64,000 nucleotides of DNA from Boesenbergia rotunda (Eukaryota; Streptophyta; Magnoliopsida; Zingiberales; Zingiberaceae), in the NCBI GenBank assembly GCA_024364735.1, contig JAGFNQ010005265.1:328121-392120 (forward strand). Direction: 5' to 3'. The position numbers were made by a program, and so were the translations under genes. Numbering within the stretch: the stretch's first letter is position 1; each line of letters begins with the position of its first letter. The notes under the pieces are model-generated. The model had not been told where the DNA came from and searched no databases. It saw only the letters and a list, made by a program, of their open reading frames with translations. Positions 11,397 to 25,503 of the stretch are shown here, one piece after another.

Positions 11397-12760
11397 ATCT
11401 CAATGATCGGAATACTAGTTTTAGTCTGTATGGAAGCAAAATCTGAAGTTTAGATTTTGACGAATGTCAAAAGAGAAATTTTTATAGCTTTGATTTTGAT
11501 CTTAATTTATTTCATGCGTCAACATGAATATTCTTGAAAACATTTAAAATTTATATTGTAAGGACCATATTGAGAAGTTGATTTAATACATGATTGTAGC
11601 TTGTTCCAAGTGGAAGCAAATTGGAGGGGCCAAATTAATTAAATGAGTTTGATTGATCACGACACTTGAGCAACTCCACGTGGAAGTCGGCCAAATAAAT
11701 TCATTCTAGAAGATGAATAAGTAGAATTTTACGGAAAACTGTATTCTTTTTTTTCTTTCAAAATAATAAAATATCCTATAATCTTTTCCCCTTGATTAAT
11801 ATGATACAAAAGTATTAGTAGGTTGCCCAATAATTCAATACATTTTAGAAAAAAAGGGTGCATCCTTTGAATAAAAAGCAGTCAGTCACGTCATGTTATA
11901 AATACTGTGAAGTGGATAATCTAAAACAACAACAAATTAAATAATCACAAAAATCTAAATAATCACAAAAATCCTTCATAATAATAGGATTAGATCATTT
12001 CAATAATGTCCAAAATTAACTCGACAACAAAGTTACTAGAGTTCAGTACTTAGGGCTCTCGGACTACGATGCAGTAGAAAAATAATTAATTATCATTTTA
12101 AATATATGTGATTCGATTCTTAATTATAACGTATTTGATAGAAATTTTTTTTCCAAACGAAGGACGAATCCTGAGACGCTAAATTTTTAGACCGCTCGTC
12201 ATGAGCACTTTCCGATTTATCCTAACGGCTAGTAGGAAACTTTCGTGGTGCCGGATCGATTGTCCGAGATTAAGAAAACCTCGTTAATCATTTTTTTTAG
12301 AGTTCATTTTTAGAGTTCATTACTTAGGTCTTCACAAAATAGACTCATGGCTAATACATATGGTATTGTCATTTTGACGTCTGAGGATTAAAATCTGACA
12401 AAGTTAATATATCCATCCTTCCCACGTACTAGTTACAACATTCGAATTAATAATTTTCATAATTTATCGCTTCCTTATTGATCCTGAAATAAATAGGCGA
12501 AAGCATTGAAGCGAGCGAATCATCTTCTACCCTAAAGTTCATTCCTTGAGATCACAACTTAGCTTTGATTTGTAGAAAAACCATCTGTTTTACTAACGTT
12601 TTCTCTTACAAGAACCACCTCGAGCAAATGAGATATATTATCAAGTGGCATCTCTACTCAGCTTCATTCTTACATAACTTTGACACTTGTTACAGCAACT
12701 CCATAAGCTTAATTCATACCTCGCTTGAAGAAGCCATTAGATTAATTCGGTTGTACTTTG
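11397..12760. other. MYB 3' UTR and intergenic DNA
   Basis: The first 200 or so bases are probably 3' UTR. The rest is AT-rich sequence without a supported gene, TIR or LTR. It ends in CTTTG (12756-12760), one half of the target duplication of the next element. Confidence 0.6.
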
Positions 12761-13918
12761 TGTTTGTTGGCATCGTCCGGGTAAACTGTCGGAAGGATAC
12801 AAACTGATATAATTTTATCAAGATTAGTATTAAATATTATCTCCATAAAATAATATTACTCCACTACAGATACTCACGGATAGCAACAATTCATTTTCCA
12901 AGATACAACGACGATGTCTCGAAATAGCAACACTATAAATTTCGAGACTAGCGAACCTTCTCGTAGGCTTTTCGAACTCTGGATGCACACGATGGGATGA
13001 ATGCTAATGACTTTGATAATTGAATGAATGAATAAATCCATCATCTAGAGGACTTTATTTATACAAGGGAAGAGATGAGGTATCTTTTGGTGAGTGGGTA
13101 TGACTTTTAGTTTAGGATTAATCTGAGTCGTTCGATCTGAAGGGTTATAACCCTTCAGATAATCCTTTAATCTCACCCATCAGATCTGAATGGTTGTAAC
13201 TTTTCATATCTCCTTTTGATCTCAGCCGCATCTTCACCAACGGTCAGATCGTAACTCTTCACGATCAACGCTCCAGATCGCGTCACTTGCGATCCAGCAC
13301 TCATCTTCAATCCAACGGTTGTCATTTGCCCAGACAGCAATCTAGTCATTTCTCTCCTCCTATCTGAGTGCCACGCAGGCACTGCCACATCACATGTCAC
13401 GTCACTCGAGCACCAAGAAGGCACTGCCACTCACCGACACATCACCCGAGTGTCACGTCACCTGGAGCATAAATTTAAGCTCCTTGCGACGATGCGTACG
13501 TGCGAAGTGCAAAGTGTGCCAACAAAACGCCCATTGCGCACATGTGCGCATGGTGGGTGGCGGGCTCGCAGGTGCGAGCACCTATTCACTTATGAGAAGA
13601 GACCACCTGTGTTTTTTTTAATTCCATTAATACAGGAACACATATAAGGAAGTAAATCTTTTCAGAAATTTTAGATGTGGGACTAATCCCCATCTACTTT
13701 CTTTTATACAAATTTTGGGCTAACTTTAAATAGTTAATTTCTCATTCACACATAATCAGTTTTGAGCAAATTAATAGTCTAAATTCATTTACGCAAAACG
13801 TAGATTTTGTTTTTGAAGTCAATTCTGACTTTTATCTATTGATGACACCTCAATTTCCTTTACAAAATCATATTTGGTCTTAATTATTATTTTTTGTTTA
13901 AACACCAAATATCTAACA
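12761..13918 (-). repeat. 3' LTR of copia A
   Basis: On the minus strand it starts TGTTAGATATTTGG after the purine-rich tract TGTGGGGGAT (13919-13928 region). It ends GCCAACAAACA beside the CTTTG duplication. It matches 34832-35972. Several small ORFs here are shadows. Confidence 0.88.
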
Positions 13919-14520
13919 ATCCCCCACATGAATGGAAATTAAAACATGTATGCATGCTGACACTTTACAAGAGTCTAATCGATAAGTCAATGCATCGGGA
14001 GAGGTAGCTTGTGGCTTCAAACCTTTCGTAGGGGAATGCTATCGTGTATATTAGGCTGTGCAGTGAACGTGATGTCTTGAACTGCTCAGTTGTTTGTATA
14101 CACTAAGATAATAGCACCCACACAGGGACTTATCTCACCTACTTTTGTTCTCATGGTTGGTTTCATTTTGGCCATGGACACCATCTTGGATTCATGAGTG
14201 TTTCATTGAAGCGGTCTGTCTTGACACTCATATAGGTGACGCTTCTATCAAGAGTATCTCTCTATACTCCACCTTATAAAGGTATAGAAGTCATTAAATG
14301 CATAAGCTTAACCTCACTACAGTGGTAGGACAACACATATTCATCCTAGGTCTGGGATAGAGATAATATATCTCATGTGCTGTAACACAATATCTATATT
14401 TTCGTTGTCCCATTGAACCAAGATCTTGGGATCTCCAGTCAACAAGGTTGGGTTACTGCTACAGTCATTTTAGTTGTAGATTTTTAATCTCATTCCTCTT
14501 GATGAGCAGTATACTTGATC
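13919..14520 (-). other. 3' noncoding part of copia A and polypurine tract
   Basis: Sequence between RNase H and the 3' LTR. The purine-rich stretch beside the LTR on the minus strand is the likely polypurine tract. No ORF is seen. Confidence 0.65.
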
Positions 14521-16497
14521 TCGATTTAGCCTATTCATAAGAGGAAATGTCAAATTATCTTTGGACTTAACATATTTGATTGCAATCACTCCATTCGAGA
14601 TCAACTGCCTAATGGTATTGTGTCTACGACGTATATGTCGTTACTTACCATTATACATACTATTCTGTGTCCTTTCAATCGCCGATTAACTATCACAGTG
14701 TATAAGTACGACGGGCATAGGTTTCGTCCAACTCGAAATATCTTCTAAGAAGTTTCGCAGTCATTCAGCTTCCTCAGCTGCTTTGTCTAGTGTTATAAAC
14801 TTAGATTCCATAGTTGATCGAGCAATGCACGTTTGCTTAGTGGACTTCCAAGATACCGCTCCCCCATCGATCGTGAATACATATCCACTAGTGGATTTGG
14901 AGTCTTTTATATCTGATATCCAATTAGCATCACAGTATCCCTCTAAGACAGTGGGATATCTTCCATAATGTAATCCGTATTTCATAGTATATTTCAAATA
15001 TCTAAGAACTTGCATTAGTGCTTTCCAATGGGTGTCGTTTGGACTACTCGTAAAATGACTTAGCTTGTTGACCGCCTATGCAATATCCGGACGTGTGCAG
15101 TTTGTGAGATACATCAAATTACCTATTATTCGAGAATATTCCAATTGCGATATGGACTCACCATGGTTTTTCGCTAAGTGTTGACTTAGATCCATATGTG
15201 ATTTTACTGTAGAGAAATCGTACGCATTGAACTTTTTCAATATCGATTCTATATAGTGGGATTGTGTCAGAACTATCCCATCAGATATCCTGAGAATTTT
15301 AATTCCCAATATAATATCTGCTCGACTCATATTTTTCATATCAAAATTGTTGGTCAACATTCTCTTTGTACTCATGATTATCTTATGATTACTGTCTATT
15401 ATAAGCATGTCGTCTACGTATAGACACACGATTATATGACCTTCAGGTGTGGTTTTGACATAAATGCATTTGTCACATTCATTTATTTTGAATTTGTTTG
15501 ACAACATTATTTTGTTAAATTTTTTGTGCCATTATTTAGGTGCTTGTTTATGTCCGTATAACGACTTAACAAGTTAACACACCTTTTCCTCTGTTCCTGG
15601 AGCTATGAACCCCTCGGGTTGCTCCATGTAGATTTCTTCTTCCAACTCACCATTTAAGAACGCAGTCTTAACATCCATTTGATGTATTTCAAGGTCATAC
15701 AATGCTGCGATGATTATCAACACTCATATGGACGTAATCCTTGTCACAGGTGAGTAGGTATCGAAGTAGTCAAGGCATTCCTTTTGCTTGAATCCTTTAG
15801 CTACAAGTCCAGCCTTGTACTTGTCAATCGATCCATCAGCTTTATACTTGCGTTTAGTATCCACTTACAACCTAATGGTTTAATACCAGTAGGAAGGTCC
15901 ACTAATTCCCAAGTATGATTATTCATGATAGGCTCAATTTCATTATTGATAGCCTCTTGTCATAATGGGGCATCGGGACTAGAGAGGGCTTTATTTAATA
16001 TTCTTGGGTCCATTTTTGACATAAAAGTCATGAAGCCCGACCTGAACGATTTCTCAACTTTAGCCCGTTTGCTCTGGCATGACTCTGAGCTTTGATCGTC
16101 AATAGTCCTTTACGAAAACTAAATTCTAAAACATCTTATTTATTAGAACTTCCGTTGTAATCACTTTGAACGTTTCTCTTCTTATTTGGAAATACGTTTT
16201 CAAAGAATATTGCATTCTGAGATTCTATAGTTATTCCCACATGAATATTAGGAATGTCTGACTTGTGAACTATGAAATGATATACACTATTGTTATGGGC
16301 ATATCCAACAAATATCGCATCGAACGTTTTAGGTCCGATCTTTACTTGCTTTGGCTTGGGTACTTCGACCTTTGCCAAGCACCCCCACACTTTCAAGTAT
16401 TTGTACGATGGCTCTCGGCCTTTCCATAGTTCGTATGATGTTTTATCACTTTTCTTGTGAGAAATTTAATTGAGAATGTAATTTGCCGATAATATAG
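14521..16497 (-). pseudogene. Copia A pol, 3' half: integrase tail, RT, RNase H
   Basis: On the minus strand from 16497 this encodes the integrase C-terminal part (KVWGCLAKVEVPKPKQVKIG, 16136-16396). Reverse transcriptase follows, with QMDVK.AFLNG near 15670, YGHKQAP near 15560 and CLYVDDMLII near 15430. RNase H has GYCDANW, KSTSGYVF and the SKFI..DKAAEEAE block (14761-15015). Stops and frameshifts interrupt it (for example near 15070, 15500 and 16130), so it is dead. The 5' half of the same gene is at 27393-29271, beyond the insertion. Confidence 0.92.
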
Positions 16498-17784
16498 TGT
16501 CACACCCCGAGACCATTGGAGTCGTTGATCCAATATAAAATCGGACAACATCTCCCCTGTCCAGCAGACAATTTATACATACACACGAATACATGCAGAT
16601 ATATATTGGTCTCAGGCCACAAAACATATATATATAGCGTAAGAAAAATGAAACACCATAATTCTGGAAGTATAAAACTCACTTGAGCTGCCCCAGGGTA
16701 GACGCATAGCAAAACAACCAACACATAATCCAACAGAGGACTCAAAAATATAATACCGCACGAATAGATCACGAATACAAATCCACGATATATGAAAATG
16801 AATACATCGCATAAAGAATGTTATCAAAAAGAAAACAAATGCGGAAGCACCCAACAACGGAGTCGAAGGGACCCGAGATTGGCAACTGGGCTCCTCCGGC
16901 GAGCTATCAACCTGAAAACAAAAGCATTGTGATAGGTAGTGAGTCCAAATGGACTCCGCAGGCATATAGAAAGATATGCATCGCAGAAAATAGCTAAACA
17001 AGCTATACATATACAACAGGATACAGTCTCAACAATAGTATCAGAAGTATGCATAACTGAAATAATAAAAGACTGTACATACTAGAAATCTGTCAATCAT
17101 GATCATAATAGGACTCGTACTATACGATCAAGTGCAGGATCAACAAACCACACAAAAGTATATCTTATATGTGCATGTCAAACAAGTGCAGCAAATAAAT
17201 GCAGCAAACACAATCAAATGCATAAATGCATCATATGCACATGATGTAATGTCATGGTCACCCCCTAACACCAGTCCAGCCACCGAGACATGCGATAATG
17301 TGTCGGCCGAGTGGGTAGAGCTGTGACACTGTCCGCACTCTACCATCACAGCTCCTGAGTGACCAAGTGGACAGGATGCTAGTGGAGCTCTCGCTCCGCC
17401 CCATGTATATATGGGAGAGATATCTTTCTCATCTTCTCTAGTCTATGGGAAGAGAAGGGATCTCTGTCTGCTACCACGCTCCGAAACCACTACCCATGAG
17501 CAGTCGAGCGGAGCAGTATAGAGCAAATGCACATACCCAGCGGTATCCACTAACCCATGAGTGGTCGTGTGTGCATATCATGTGCCGGAAGACGATAGGC
17601 TCAACCACAAGGGAGTCGCTGATCGCCTGCATACAACAGTGCAGGTATGGTGCATGACTCTAGCACATGCAACCCCTACCAAGTCATCGACACATAACAC
17701 AACTTACCATGTAAAGATCGTAAACATGTATAATAACCCAATCATCCTATATCCAGACACACATGCAAATATGACTAGAATCAA

Positions 17785-18026
17785 TCAATGCAACCAACCC
17801 CAAATTGCACTACAACCATTCCGATGATTTGTCCAACTTCATCTCAGTTGTAAGCCTTTACTTATACTCTACAAGGAACTGATAACATGATCTTCTGTTA
17901 TCTACAATGCAAAGTATTAGACAATTATGCATATACTAATATAAATATGCAACAGTGATCTTGTGATTCTCTTTCAAAATGTAGATGTCTATACAAAAAG
18001 TAAGGCTTTTAGTATACATCCTAACA
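17785..18026 (-). repeat. Truncated 3' LTR of copia B
   Basis: It matches 25265-25503 closely, including the end TATACATCCTAACA followed on the minus strand by the purine-rich GTGAGAGAT. Homology stops near 17785, so most of the roughly 2-kb LTR is missing. Confidence 0.82.
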
Positions 18027-18039
18027 ATCTCTCACTTAT

Positions 18040-20102
18040 ACTAAAAGACTCTGCTGTCCTCACAATGCCATACATCTGACTCCCTTATCATTCACATGCC
18101 TAAAAGCTCTCGTTATCAAGGCCTCAGTGAAAAGATCTCCAGGTTGTCTTCTGATGTAATCTAGGCAACAACAGCTTTTCCTCACTTGGGTGGTACTTGT
18201 GCTCTAGGTGTTTACTCGCCTTATGGGCTTGTGGTTCCTTCAAGTTTGCAACTGCACCACTGTTATCACAACAAATTGTGATAGCTCTGGGTAAATCAGG
18301 AATCACATATAAGTCCATCTTGAGGTTCCTGAACCATACAACTTCCTTTTGGCTGTCTCAGAGGCTGCCACATACTCAACTTCCATGGTGGAGTCCGTCA
18401 TGCAACCGCTGCTTGACACTCCTCCATACTATGGTTTCACCTCCTAAAGTAAACACAAAACCACGAGGAATACTTATATTTGTCCCTATCTGATTGGAAG
18501 TCTGAATTCGTATAACCCACAGGGAGTAATTGGTCTGCCTGGTAAACCAACATATAATCCCTAATCATTCTCAGGTACTAATATATGCTTTACCGCAGTC
18601 CAATTTCCCTAACCTGGGTTAGTTTGATATCTGCTAACCATGTCCATGGCAAAGCAAATATCCGGTCTCGTATACAGCATAGCATGAGGCTTCCTATAGC
18701 CGAAGCATAAGGAACCGCCTTTTATCTCCTCTATCTCCTTTGATGTTTTAAGACACATCTCCTTAGATATAGGTATTTCATGCCTGAAAGGTACAAAACC
18801 TTTCTAGGAGTTTTCCATGCTAAAACGAGCTAGAACAGTGTCTCCGTATGAAGCTTGGGATAGTCATAACATCATTTTCTGGCAATCTCTTAGAACTTTG
18901 ATCCCAAGGATGTGTCCCGCTTCTCCCAAGTTCTTCATATCAAACTATTTGGACAACCATACCCTTACGTCTGATAATATTTTGACATTGTTGTCAATCA
19001 ACAAAATATTATCTACGTATAGTACAAGTATACCACTACGTTTCCGTCACATCTCTTATATACACAAATCTTATCCAGTCTTTAAACAAATCCATATAAC
19101 TGGATTATCTCATCAAAGCGGATGTTTCTTGTCATAGATCCAGGGATCTGATTCATGTTCACCAAGGACCAAGTCCAAAGACTCTCCCAAGAATATGAAT
19201 ATTTTAGGTTGTCTAACAACCCTCCCACTATGACGAGGTACCACTTGTATATCTTCGGTGACACGTGGTGCAGTGACTTGTGGTATATCTTCTTGTACAG
19301 TTGGTATTAAGGTCAGAATGCCCCCTCTTGATTCCTCAAGAATAATTGTACTCATGGGCTTGTGGTTTATCACACAGTTCTCCTCTAAGAATCGAGCATT
19401 TGTGCTAACGATGACCCTCTGATTCTTAGGATTATAGAACCACCTTTCGTTCCCCTAGGATAGCCTACGAACAAGCGCACTTCTATACAAGATTCTAACT
19501 TATCAGTATCCCCTTTCAGCACATGTGCTGGACTACCCCAAATCCAAATATGTCTTAGACTAGGCTTTCGCCCAGTCCACACTTCTATGGGAGTAGAGGG
19601 TACTGACCTAGATGGTACCAAGTATGTACGCTGCTGTTTCTAGGGCATATCCCCAGAACGAATCCGGTAACTCGGAGGAACTCATCATCGACCTAACCAT
19701 CTCCATAAGAGCCCTTTTCCTTCACTCTGCTACACCGTTCTGTTGGGGCATACCAGGTGCAGACTATTGGGACTGAATTCCAGCCTCTGATAGGTAAGTC
19801 CTAAACTCTCCCAAGAGGCACTCGCCACCATGATCTGATCGTAGTGACGTGATACTTTTACCTTGATGTTTCTCCACATCCGCCTTGAATTCTTTGATCT
19901 CATCAAAGTATACAGACTTATGGCGCATCATGTAAATGTACCTATACATTGAATAATTGTCTATAAAATAGACGAAGTATTCAAGGTTACCTCTATCCTG
20001 GATAAACATAGGACCACACAAATCAGAACGAACTAACTCTAACGTATCTTTGACTCTATACCCCACGACCTTAAAAGGCCTCTTGGTCATCTTACCTTCC
20101 AA
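18040..20102 (-). pseudogene. Copia B pol: integrase, linker, partial RT, RNase H
   Basis: The integrase core at 19764-20102 contains LVRSDLCGPM, FIDNYSMY and LRSDHGGE, matching the DDE region of copia integrases. The C-terminal integrase part (APSTPIEVWTG-like, GSPAHVLKGD) is at 19385-19621. The linker SGRVVRQP is at 19113-19373. After that most of the N-terminal RT is deleted. The sequence resumes just before the catalytic motif near 19030, which reads YVDN rather than YVDD. RNase H ends near 18124-18318 (CCDNSGAVANLKEPQAHKAS). Multiple stops make it a relic. Confidence 0.88.
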
Positions 20103-20689
20103 ACATGATTCAAAAGGTTGGGATATTTTCCACCACCAATGAACCTAAGGGCCCATCGACTATCAACCTTCGAATCCTACTAAGGTTAATATGACCAAGC
20201 CTTAGATGCTAAAAGTATGTTTGGTTCATCTTGGAAGGTACTTTTCTCTTATTTTGGTTAGATGATGAGCTATTAACTTCTATTTGCATCGTGAGAGATT
20301 TTTGGTTCTTAAGTGTACAAATTGCTTATCCATGTTCCTAAACAGATAATCTTTTTATTCCACTTTTCATAACAAAAAGTAATAAAATATCCATTATTTC
20401 AGAAACTGAAACAGAATTCTTTCTAAAATTTAGGTACATAAAAGCAATCTTCTTAAAACCAAAACTTTATTTCCTATCTAAAGACAAAAAAAAATATCTC
20501 CCACTGCAATAGTCGCAACCTCCGTACATATCCCATGGTGATCTTCCTCAGCTAGTCGTCGGGTTTCTTGGAACCCCTGCAAAGAAATACAGACATGATT
20601 AGTGGCATCCGTATCAACACACTAGGTACCGGTAGATAACACCGCTAAACATGTTACAACGACAAAAGAAAAAGATATACCTGAATTAT

Positions 20690-21437
20690 TCTTCTGACGG
20701 CGGGGACAGTCCACCTTCCAATGTTCAGACTGCTTGCATGTGAAGCACTTGCCTTTCGGCTTCTTCACGCCACCCTGAGGTCCCTGTAATCCAGCCACTT
20801 TCTTTGCCCCAGCTTGTTTCTTCTTCTTCTTGCCTTTCGGTTTAGAAGTAGAAACCCCTTGAGCAATGAAAGTACGTGAACTCTGAGGAGAAAATCCTTC
20901 TGCCGCCTAGAATTCTGTCAGAAGTTCCGCCCAGGAATATATACGTTTGTTCATATTGTAGCTTAGGCGAAACTTCTCAAAACTCTTTGGTAGAGATTGG
21001 AGGATGATATCGACCTGGGGTTCCCCATCAATTTCTGCTCCAAGGATTTCCATCTCCTTTAACCAAGCCATCATTTTGAGAACATCGAGTATACCCTAAA
21101 TCATGGTGGTTGTCGTCAAGTTTCTCATGACCTCTTGCCTAGCGGCCCGATTATGATGTCCGAAGAGTTCGTTGAGATTGGATGTTTTATCACTGGTAGT
21201 GGAAGAAGCTTGATGTTGATGACTCTGCGCCATCTCGTCTGCTTTTATCCATTGCCTAAAACATTCCTTCTCCTCTTCATCATAAATCACGCTAGGCTTT
21301 TCAGCACGGAACTCGACAAGCTCACAATTGGATTCCTCGGCAGTTAAGACAAAGTCTAGGTTTAATTCCCAATCATTATTATTAGGGACATTAAGTTGGT
21401 TTTCTCTTAGAATTAAATCAAATGGGTCTAGATCCAT
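20690..21437 (-). pseudogene. Copia B gag with CCHC zinc knuckle
   Basis: An ATG at 21437 (minus) begins MDLDPFDLILRENQLNVPNN. A CCHC knuckle CFTCKQSEHWKVDC appears near 20705-20760. The ORF is interrupted near 21095 and 20910. Basic residues flank the knuckle (PKGKKKKKQ region), as is usual for nucleocapsid. It lies directly upstream of the integrase part on the minus strand. Confidence 0.82.
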
Positions 21438-22412
21438 TTTAAAAATACCTAAGAATCACAACAATCACAATTTTAGATTTCAAAACATATTGATTCCTCA
21501 AAACAATAAATTTGAAATCAACTAATACCTCAAAACACCAAGAATTTCGCATGCCACGATGGTGTGGACGTATACGAATTCTTCATTTGTAAGAGGAGGT
21601 TTTACCCATTAATTTTATTATCTTGTCAACCTAACTTTTTGACAAATAAAATTAATAGTTGGTCCTCTTCGGCCCTACAAATAATAGCAGTTACTCCGAT
21701 GGGGAGGATACTATTATTTGCATCTAAGTGTTTACCATTACACGATACTAAAAAAATTATTTCGGATTATGTGTCGTCCGATGGGGAAAATTACATGCTC
21801 CTTAATAATTTTCTATAATCATGTCTGACCTAGTGATCCGCAGAACAAGCTCATCCGATGAGGAGGGAGGCACTCAGAGACGACGCGCAGACTTGTTCGC
21901 ATCACTTGTCAAATTAGTAATGGAGGTCGCGGGACCCTTAGGGTCCCTCTCCCACGTAGTTATTTATAATGAGGAATTTTCATACACACACACGACAAGC
22001 ACATAAACCAAAACAATAAACAAGAAAATTTTCAAAATTTTCCAACTATCATGGCTTTGGTCTCCAATGCGCCTCCAGTCGTGTCGCCACCTCGTCCGCT
22101 CCTCCCTACACCATGCCCAAGCCACCATTGAAAGGATCTCCGAGCCGAGATGATAAGCTACTTATTTACATCCATTGATCCTATACTCCACAAAGGAGTG
22201 TACATAAAATCTAGATCGAAAGTAAATAAAAAGCTCGGCTAAACATGTGTCGTATTTAATTACAAAAATTAAATACCTATTTAGCCTCGTCAACCCCGAG
22301 GATTCAAATAAATTACAACCATGCACAACCAATCACATACACATTATTTAAGCCATAATAGTTGGAATCTCGTGCCTGCAACAAAGAGTTAGTCTACACA
22401 CATCCTACTATT
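21438..22412 (-). other. Leader of copia B
   Basis: Noncoding leader between the PBS and gag of copia B. It continues at 23434-23512 beyond the inserted solo LTR. Short ORFs at 21564-22006 (+) have no recognisable domain. I see no separate gene. Confidence 0.6.
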
Positions 22413-23433
22413 TGTTGAGGCAATCTGTGGTCCGGAGTGACCAAGTGTTTTGATATTTGAGCAAAGGGTTTAAGTTAGGTTTTCCCTTGTGTTCTCATAT
22501 GTGTATGTTGAGTGTGCAGGATGTACAGGTTACACATATGGATTTGACTGGACGGCCTCAGTACAGTGAAGGGTGGCATGGAGGCAAGCTGGAGGCTTGC
22601 GTGTGCATCCGAGGGACCTTGGAGAGCAGGGACGGTGAGCTGATGGGTGCGGACTTCGAGGCATGCGTGAAGGATGGCATGGAGGCAAGCTGGAGGCTTG
22701 CGTGCATCCGAGGGACAGGAGCCGAAGATGAAGAGGGCGCGAAGGCAATAGTCGAGGCTGCGGACGAGGAGTCAGTCGAGTCGTGAGGGCACGAGTGCTG
22801 TGTGATTGTACTCGGGAAATCCTAGGGTTTGAATGCGGAGTGGAATGTACTCAGGAAGGGTAACCTTAGGTGTGTGAGTAGACCAGTCGACTGGCCTGGG
22901 CGCAGTCGACTGATGAAACTCACAGTAGGGTCTCAGCCCTGGACCAGTTGACTGCCCTGGGGGCAGTCTACTGGTAGGTGGCTGGTGAGTTGGCTGAGAA
23001 TTCGAATGTTGGGGTGCAACGGTCGAATTTCAGTGGCACCAGTCGACTGCCTTGGGGGCAGTCGACTGGTAGCGAGGGTTTCAGCCCGAGTCCTATTTAA
23101 AGAGGACTTCGTGGTGGCTGAGATTCTTGACGAAACTCGCTTGGGTAAAGTGAGTTAATAGCCTTTTGTGATCAGATAGCGTCCGAAGTGCTGTAGCGAG
23201 GTTTCTCCACCCACAAGGAGCGACAGATCTAGTCGGAGGTTATCCGGGTTGATCCACCGACGGATTCTTGGATTAGTCACCTGTCCGGGGTGGATACCAA
23301 GTAAATCAGGTTGTTAGCATTGTTTTCTTATTGTATTTTACATATTATTGTTTCCGCTGCGCTAACGACTTTGTAGAGAAACGACCGAAAAAGTGTTATT
23401 CACCCCCCCTCTAGCATGCCAAGCGATCCATCA
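22413..23433 (+). mobile_element. Solo LTR of the element-C family (TSD CTATT)
   Basis: It starts TGTTGAGGCAATC and ends GCGATCCATCA, flanked on both sides by CTATT (22408-22412 and 23434-23438). The start aligns with the complement of the LTR of element C at 34600-34670. It carries paired CCAGTCGACTG..CAGTCGACTGG motifs at 22880-22980 and 23035-23070, upstream of TATTTAAAGAGG (about 23094). Confidence 0.9.
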
Positions 23434-23512
23434 CTATTATCCGGCAAAAATAAAATACATGATAATGTGCAAAAAGTAACTGAATCCTAAACACACAAAA
23501 CCAGAAATCTCA

Positions 23513-23524
23513 GCTCTGACACCA
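23513..23524 (-). other. Primer binding site of copia B
   Basis: The minus strand reads TGGTGTCAGAGC, one base from the initiator-Met tRNA PBS, five bases from the LTR end at 23530. Confidence 0.78.
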
Positions 23525-23529
23525 ATTAT

Positions 23530-25503
23530 TGGAGTATGGCTTGGTGGGTTTCCTAAGCGAACATCGGGTCGTCCATGAGAGACCTCTCCATGTCTACGGA
23601 TTAAAAATTTAATCCGAATGGAGACCTATCTCCCAAACGACTGTCTCGTCGTTGTACTAATTGGTTCGAGTTACAACATAGCCAAACTTGATAGTTAAGC
23701 CTTGTAACTCGCCTAACCAATTGATCACGGAAAAGACGACGAGTAGATCATCGGGTTTTGTGTTTATTATCGGGGTCCAAAATAATTAATTATCAACAAT
23801 AATTAACAAATAATTATAAACATGATAATTAATTAATCACCACATGCAATGATAAGATCAAAGAGCCAAGGAAGAGGTTATATCTTCCCGTTACCTCTTG
23901 ATCTTCTATCGTATGACCCTCCCCTCTTGGACGTCGTGTGGGCGATGATCTACCAAGAATCGGAATCACCAAGAGCCACCAATCAATCCTCCTTCTTCCT
24001 CCTCTTCAATGCACCAAACAAACACTAGAAGCTAGGGTTTCTGCCAACTCCTCCAAGAAGAGGAAGATGAAGGAGAAGGGAAGAAGAGCTCTTCTCTCTC
24101 ACAACCACCCTAACCAACCTCTCCTTTTTCCTCCTATCTCACGGCACCAAGCACACAAGGAAGAAGAAGTCACCACCACCTTCTTCACTGCCAGTCGCCT
24201 ACCCTCTTTTTCCCTTGCTTCCGCACGCCACAAAGAAGGAGAGCACTCCTCCTTGTCTAGTGAACGCTGGTAGCAATGAAGAAGGGAGAGGAGAAGAGAA
24301 GTGGAAGAAAACCAAAAGAATTCTCCACCTCCACCGCCGACGCCAACCTCCACCTTGCATCGGTCTTCTCTTCTTCCTCTCTTCTCGCTGCACACCACAA
24401 AAGGGAGAGGAAGACTCTTCCTTTGTCTAGTGATTACCGATAACAAGAAGGATGAGAGGAGGAGAAGAGAAAAGGAAGAAACTAGGTTTCTTCCACCCGC
24501 TGGTGCCCTAGGAGAGAGAAGGGAGAGAGAGGGGAGGAGAGGAGAGGTTTTAGGGTTTGTGATTAATTGGATTCTTGGATTAATTAGCCTTGGTTTCATG
24601 ATACCATGGGGTATTTATAGGGCTACAATAGGAACCATGAGGAGGATTTGGGTCTTGGCCTGTTAATGGATCCAAACCCGATCCATTAATGAAGAACCAT
24701 TCCACTAAAGACCCTTCATTGAACTACCTCACCAACCCTCATATTTTCATATGGGCTCTACCTATTATGAGTATAATTTCTTCCTGTGTTTAAGATATCG
24801 CATGTCCGTTGATTAATTTAAATTACTGACAATTTTAATTAATCAACATCTAACTCCTTGATTAGTACCACTCATCCTTATCATCATATTGGACCAAACC
24901 CACTTGCAAGATTTAACATGATAAACCTTATGAGCTCATCAAGGGGGCATCATCATCCCGACTCACCAGGACACGGATTCCGTCTATAATCAACGGCACA
25001 TCATGTAAATAATATTATTTCTTAACTTACCGGGCATATCGATTTAGCAGAATAAATCTCGCCCATTGGTAAATCAAAGAAATAACTACTAAGTACATGT
25101 GCCCGTTATTATATCGGGATTCAGAGCATGTACTTCCATAATAAACCGAGGTTTGATCCAATTATAAAGTCAGTACAAATTAGATCACCTCTATGTTGGT
25201 TCTGCTCAATGCACACAAAGTGCACTAGTGTAATTCTATGGTCAAGACAAACCAACCCTAAATTAACCTACAACAATCCCGATGGTTTGTCCAACTCCAT
25301 CTCGGTTGTGAGCCTCTACTTATACTTTGCAAGGAACTGATAACATGATCTTCTATATGTCACCATGCACCATGTTATCTACAATGCAAAGTATTAGACA
25401 ATTATGCATATACTAATATCAATATGCAACAATAATCTTGTGATTCTCTTTCAAAATGTAGATGTCTATACAAAAAGCAAGACTTTTAGTATACATCCTA
25501 ACA
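23530..25503 (-). repeat. 5' LTR of copia B
   Basis: On the minus strand it starts TGTTAGGATGTATAC and ends CCATACTCCA beside the PBS. It is about 2 kb. Purine/pyrimidine-biased ORFs at 23938-24666 are long on both strands only because of GAAGAGGA-type composition. They are not genes. Confidence 0.82.

Larger units (their letters stand above)
17785..25503 (-). mobile_element. Copia retrotransposon B, degenerate, 3' LTR truncated
   Basis: Minus-strand copia element inside the solo LTR. Its 5' LTR is at 23530-25503 and a PBS at 23513-23524. Gag is at 20690-21437, integrase and linker at 19113-20102, RT and RNase H at 18040-19100, and a truncated 3' LTR at 17785-18026. The 3' LTR matches only the outer 240 bases of the 5' LTR. 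The left end is therefore deleted, and no TSD can be verified. The leader contains a further solo LTR (22413-23433). Confidence 0.88.

Noticed and set aside
16500..17827. Several 60-134 residue ORFs on both strands
   Set aside because: They lie within the solo LTR between the TATAG duplications, and no protein family is recognised.
23938..24666. Overlapping ORFs on both strands in a GAAGAGGA-rich stretch
   Set aside because: They lie inside the 5' LTR of copia B. Their openness comes from purine/pyrimidine bias and there is no domain.
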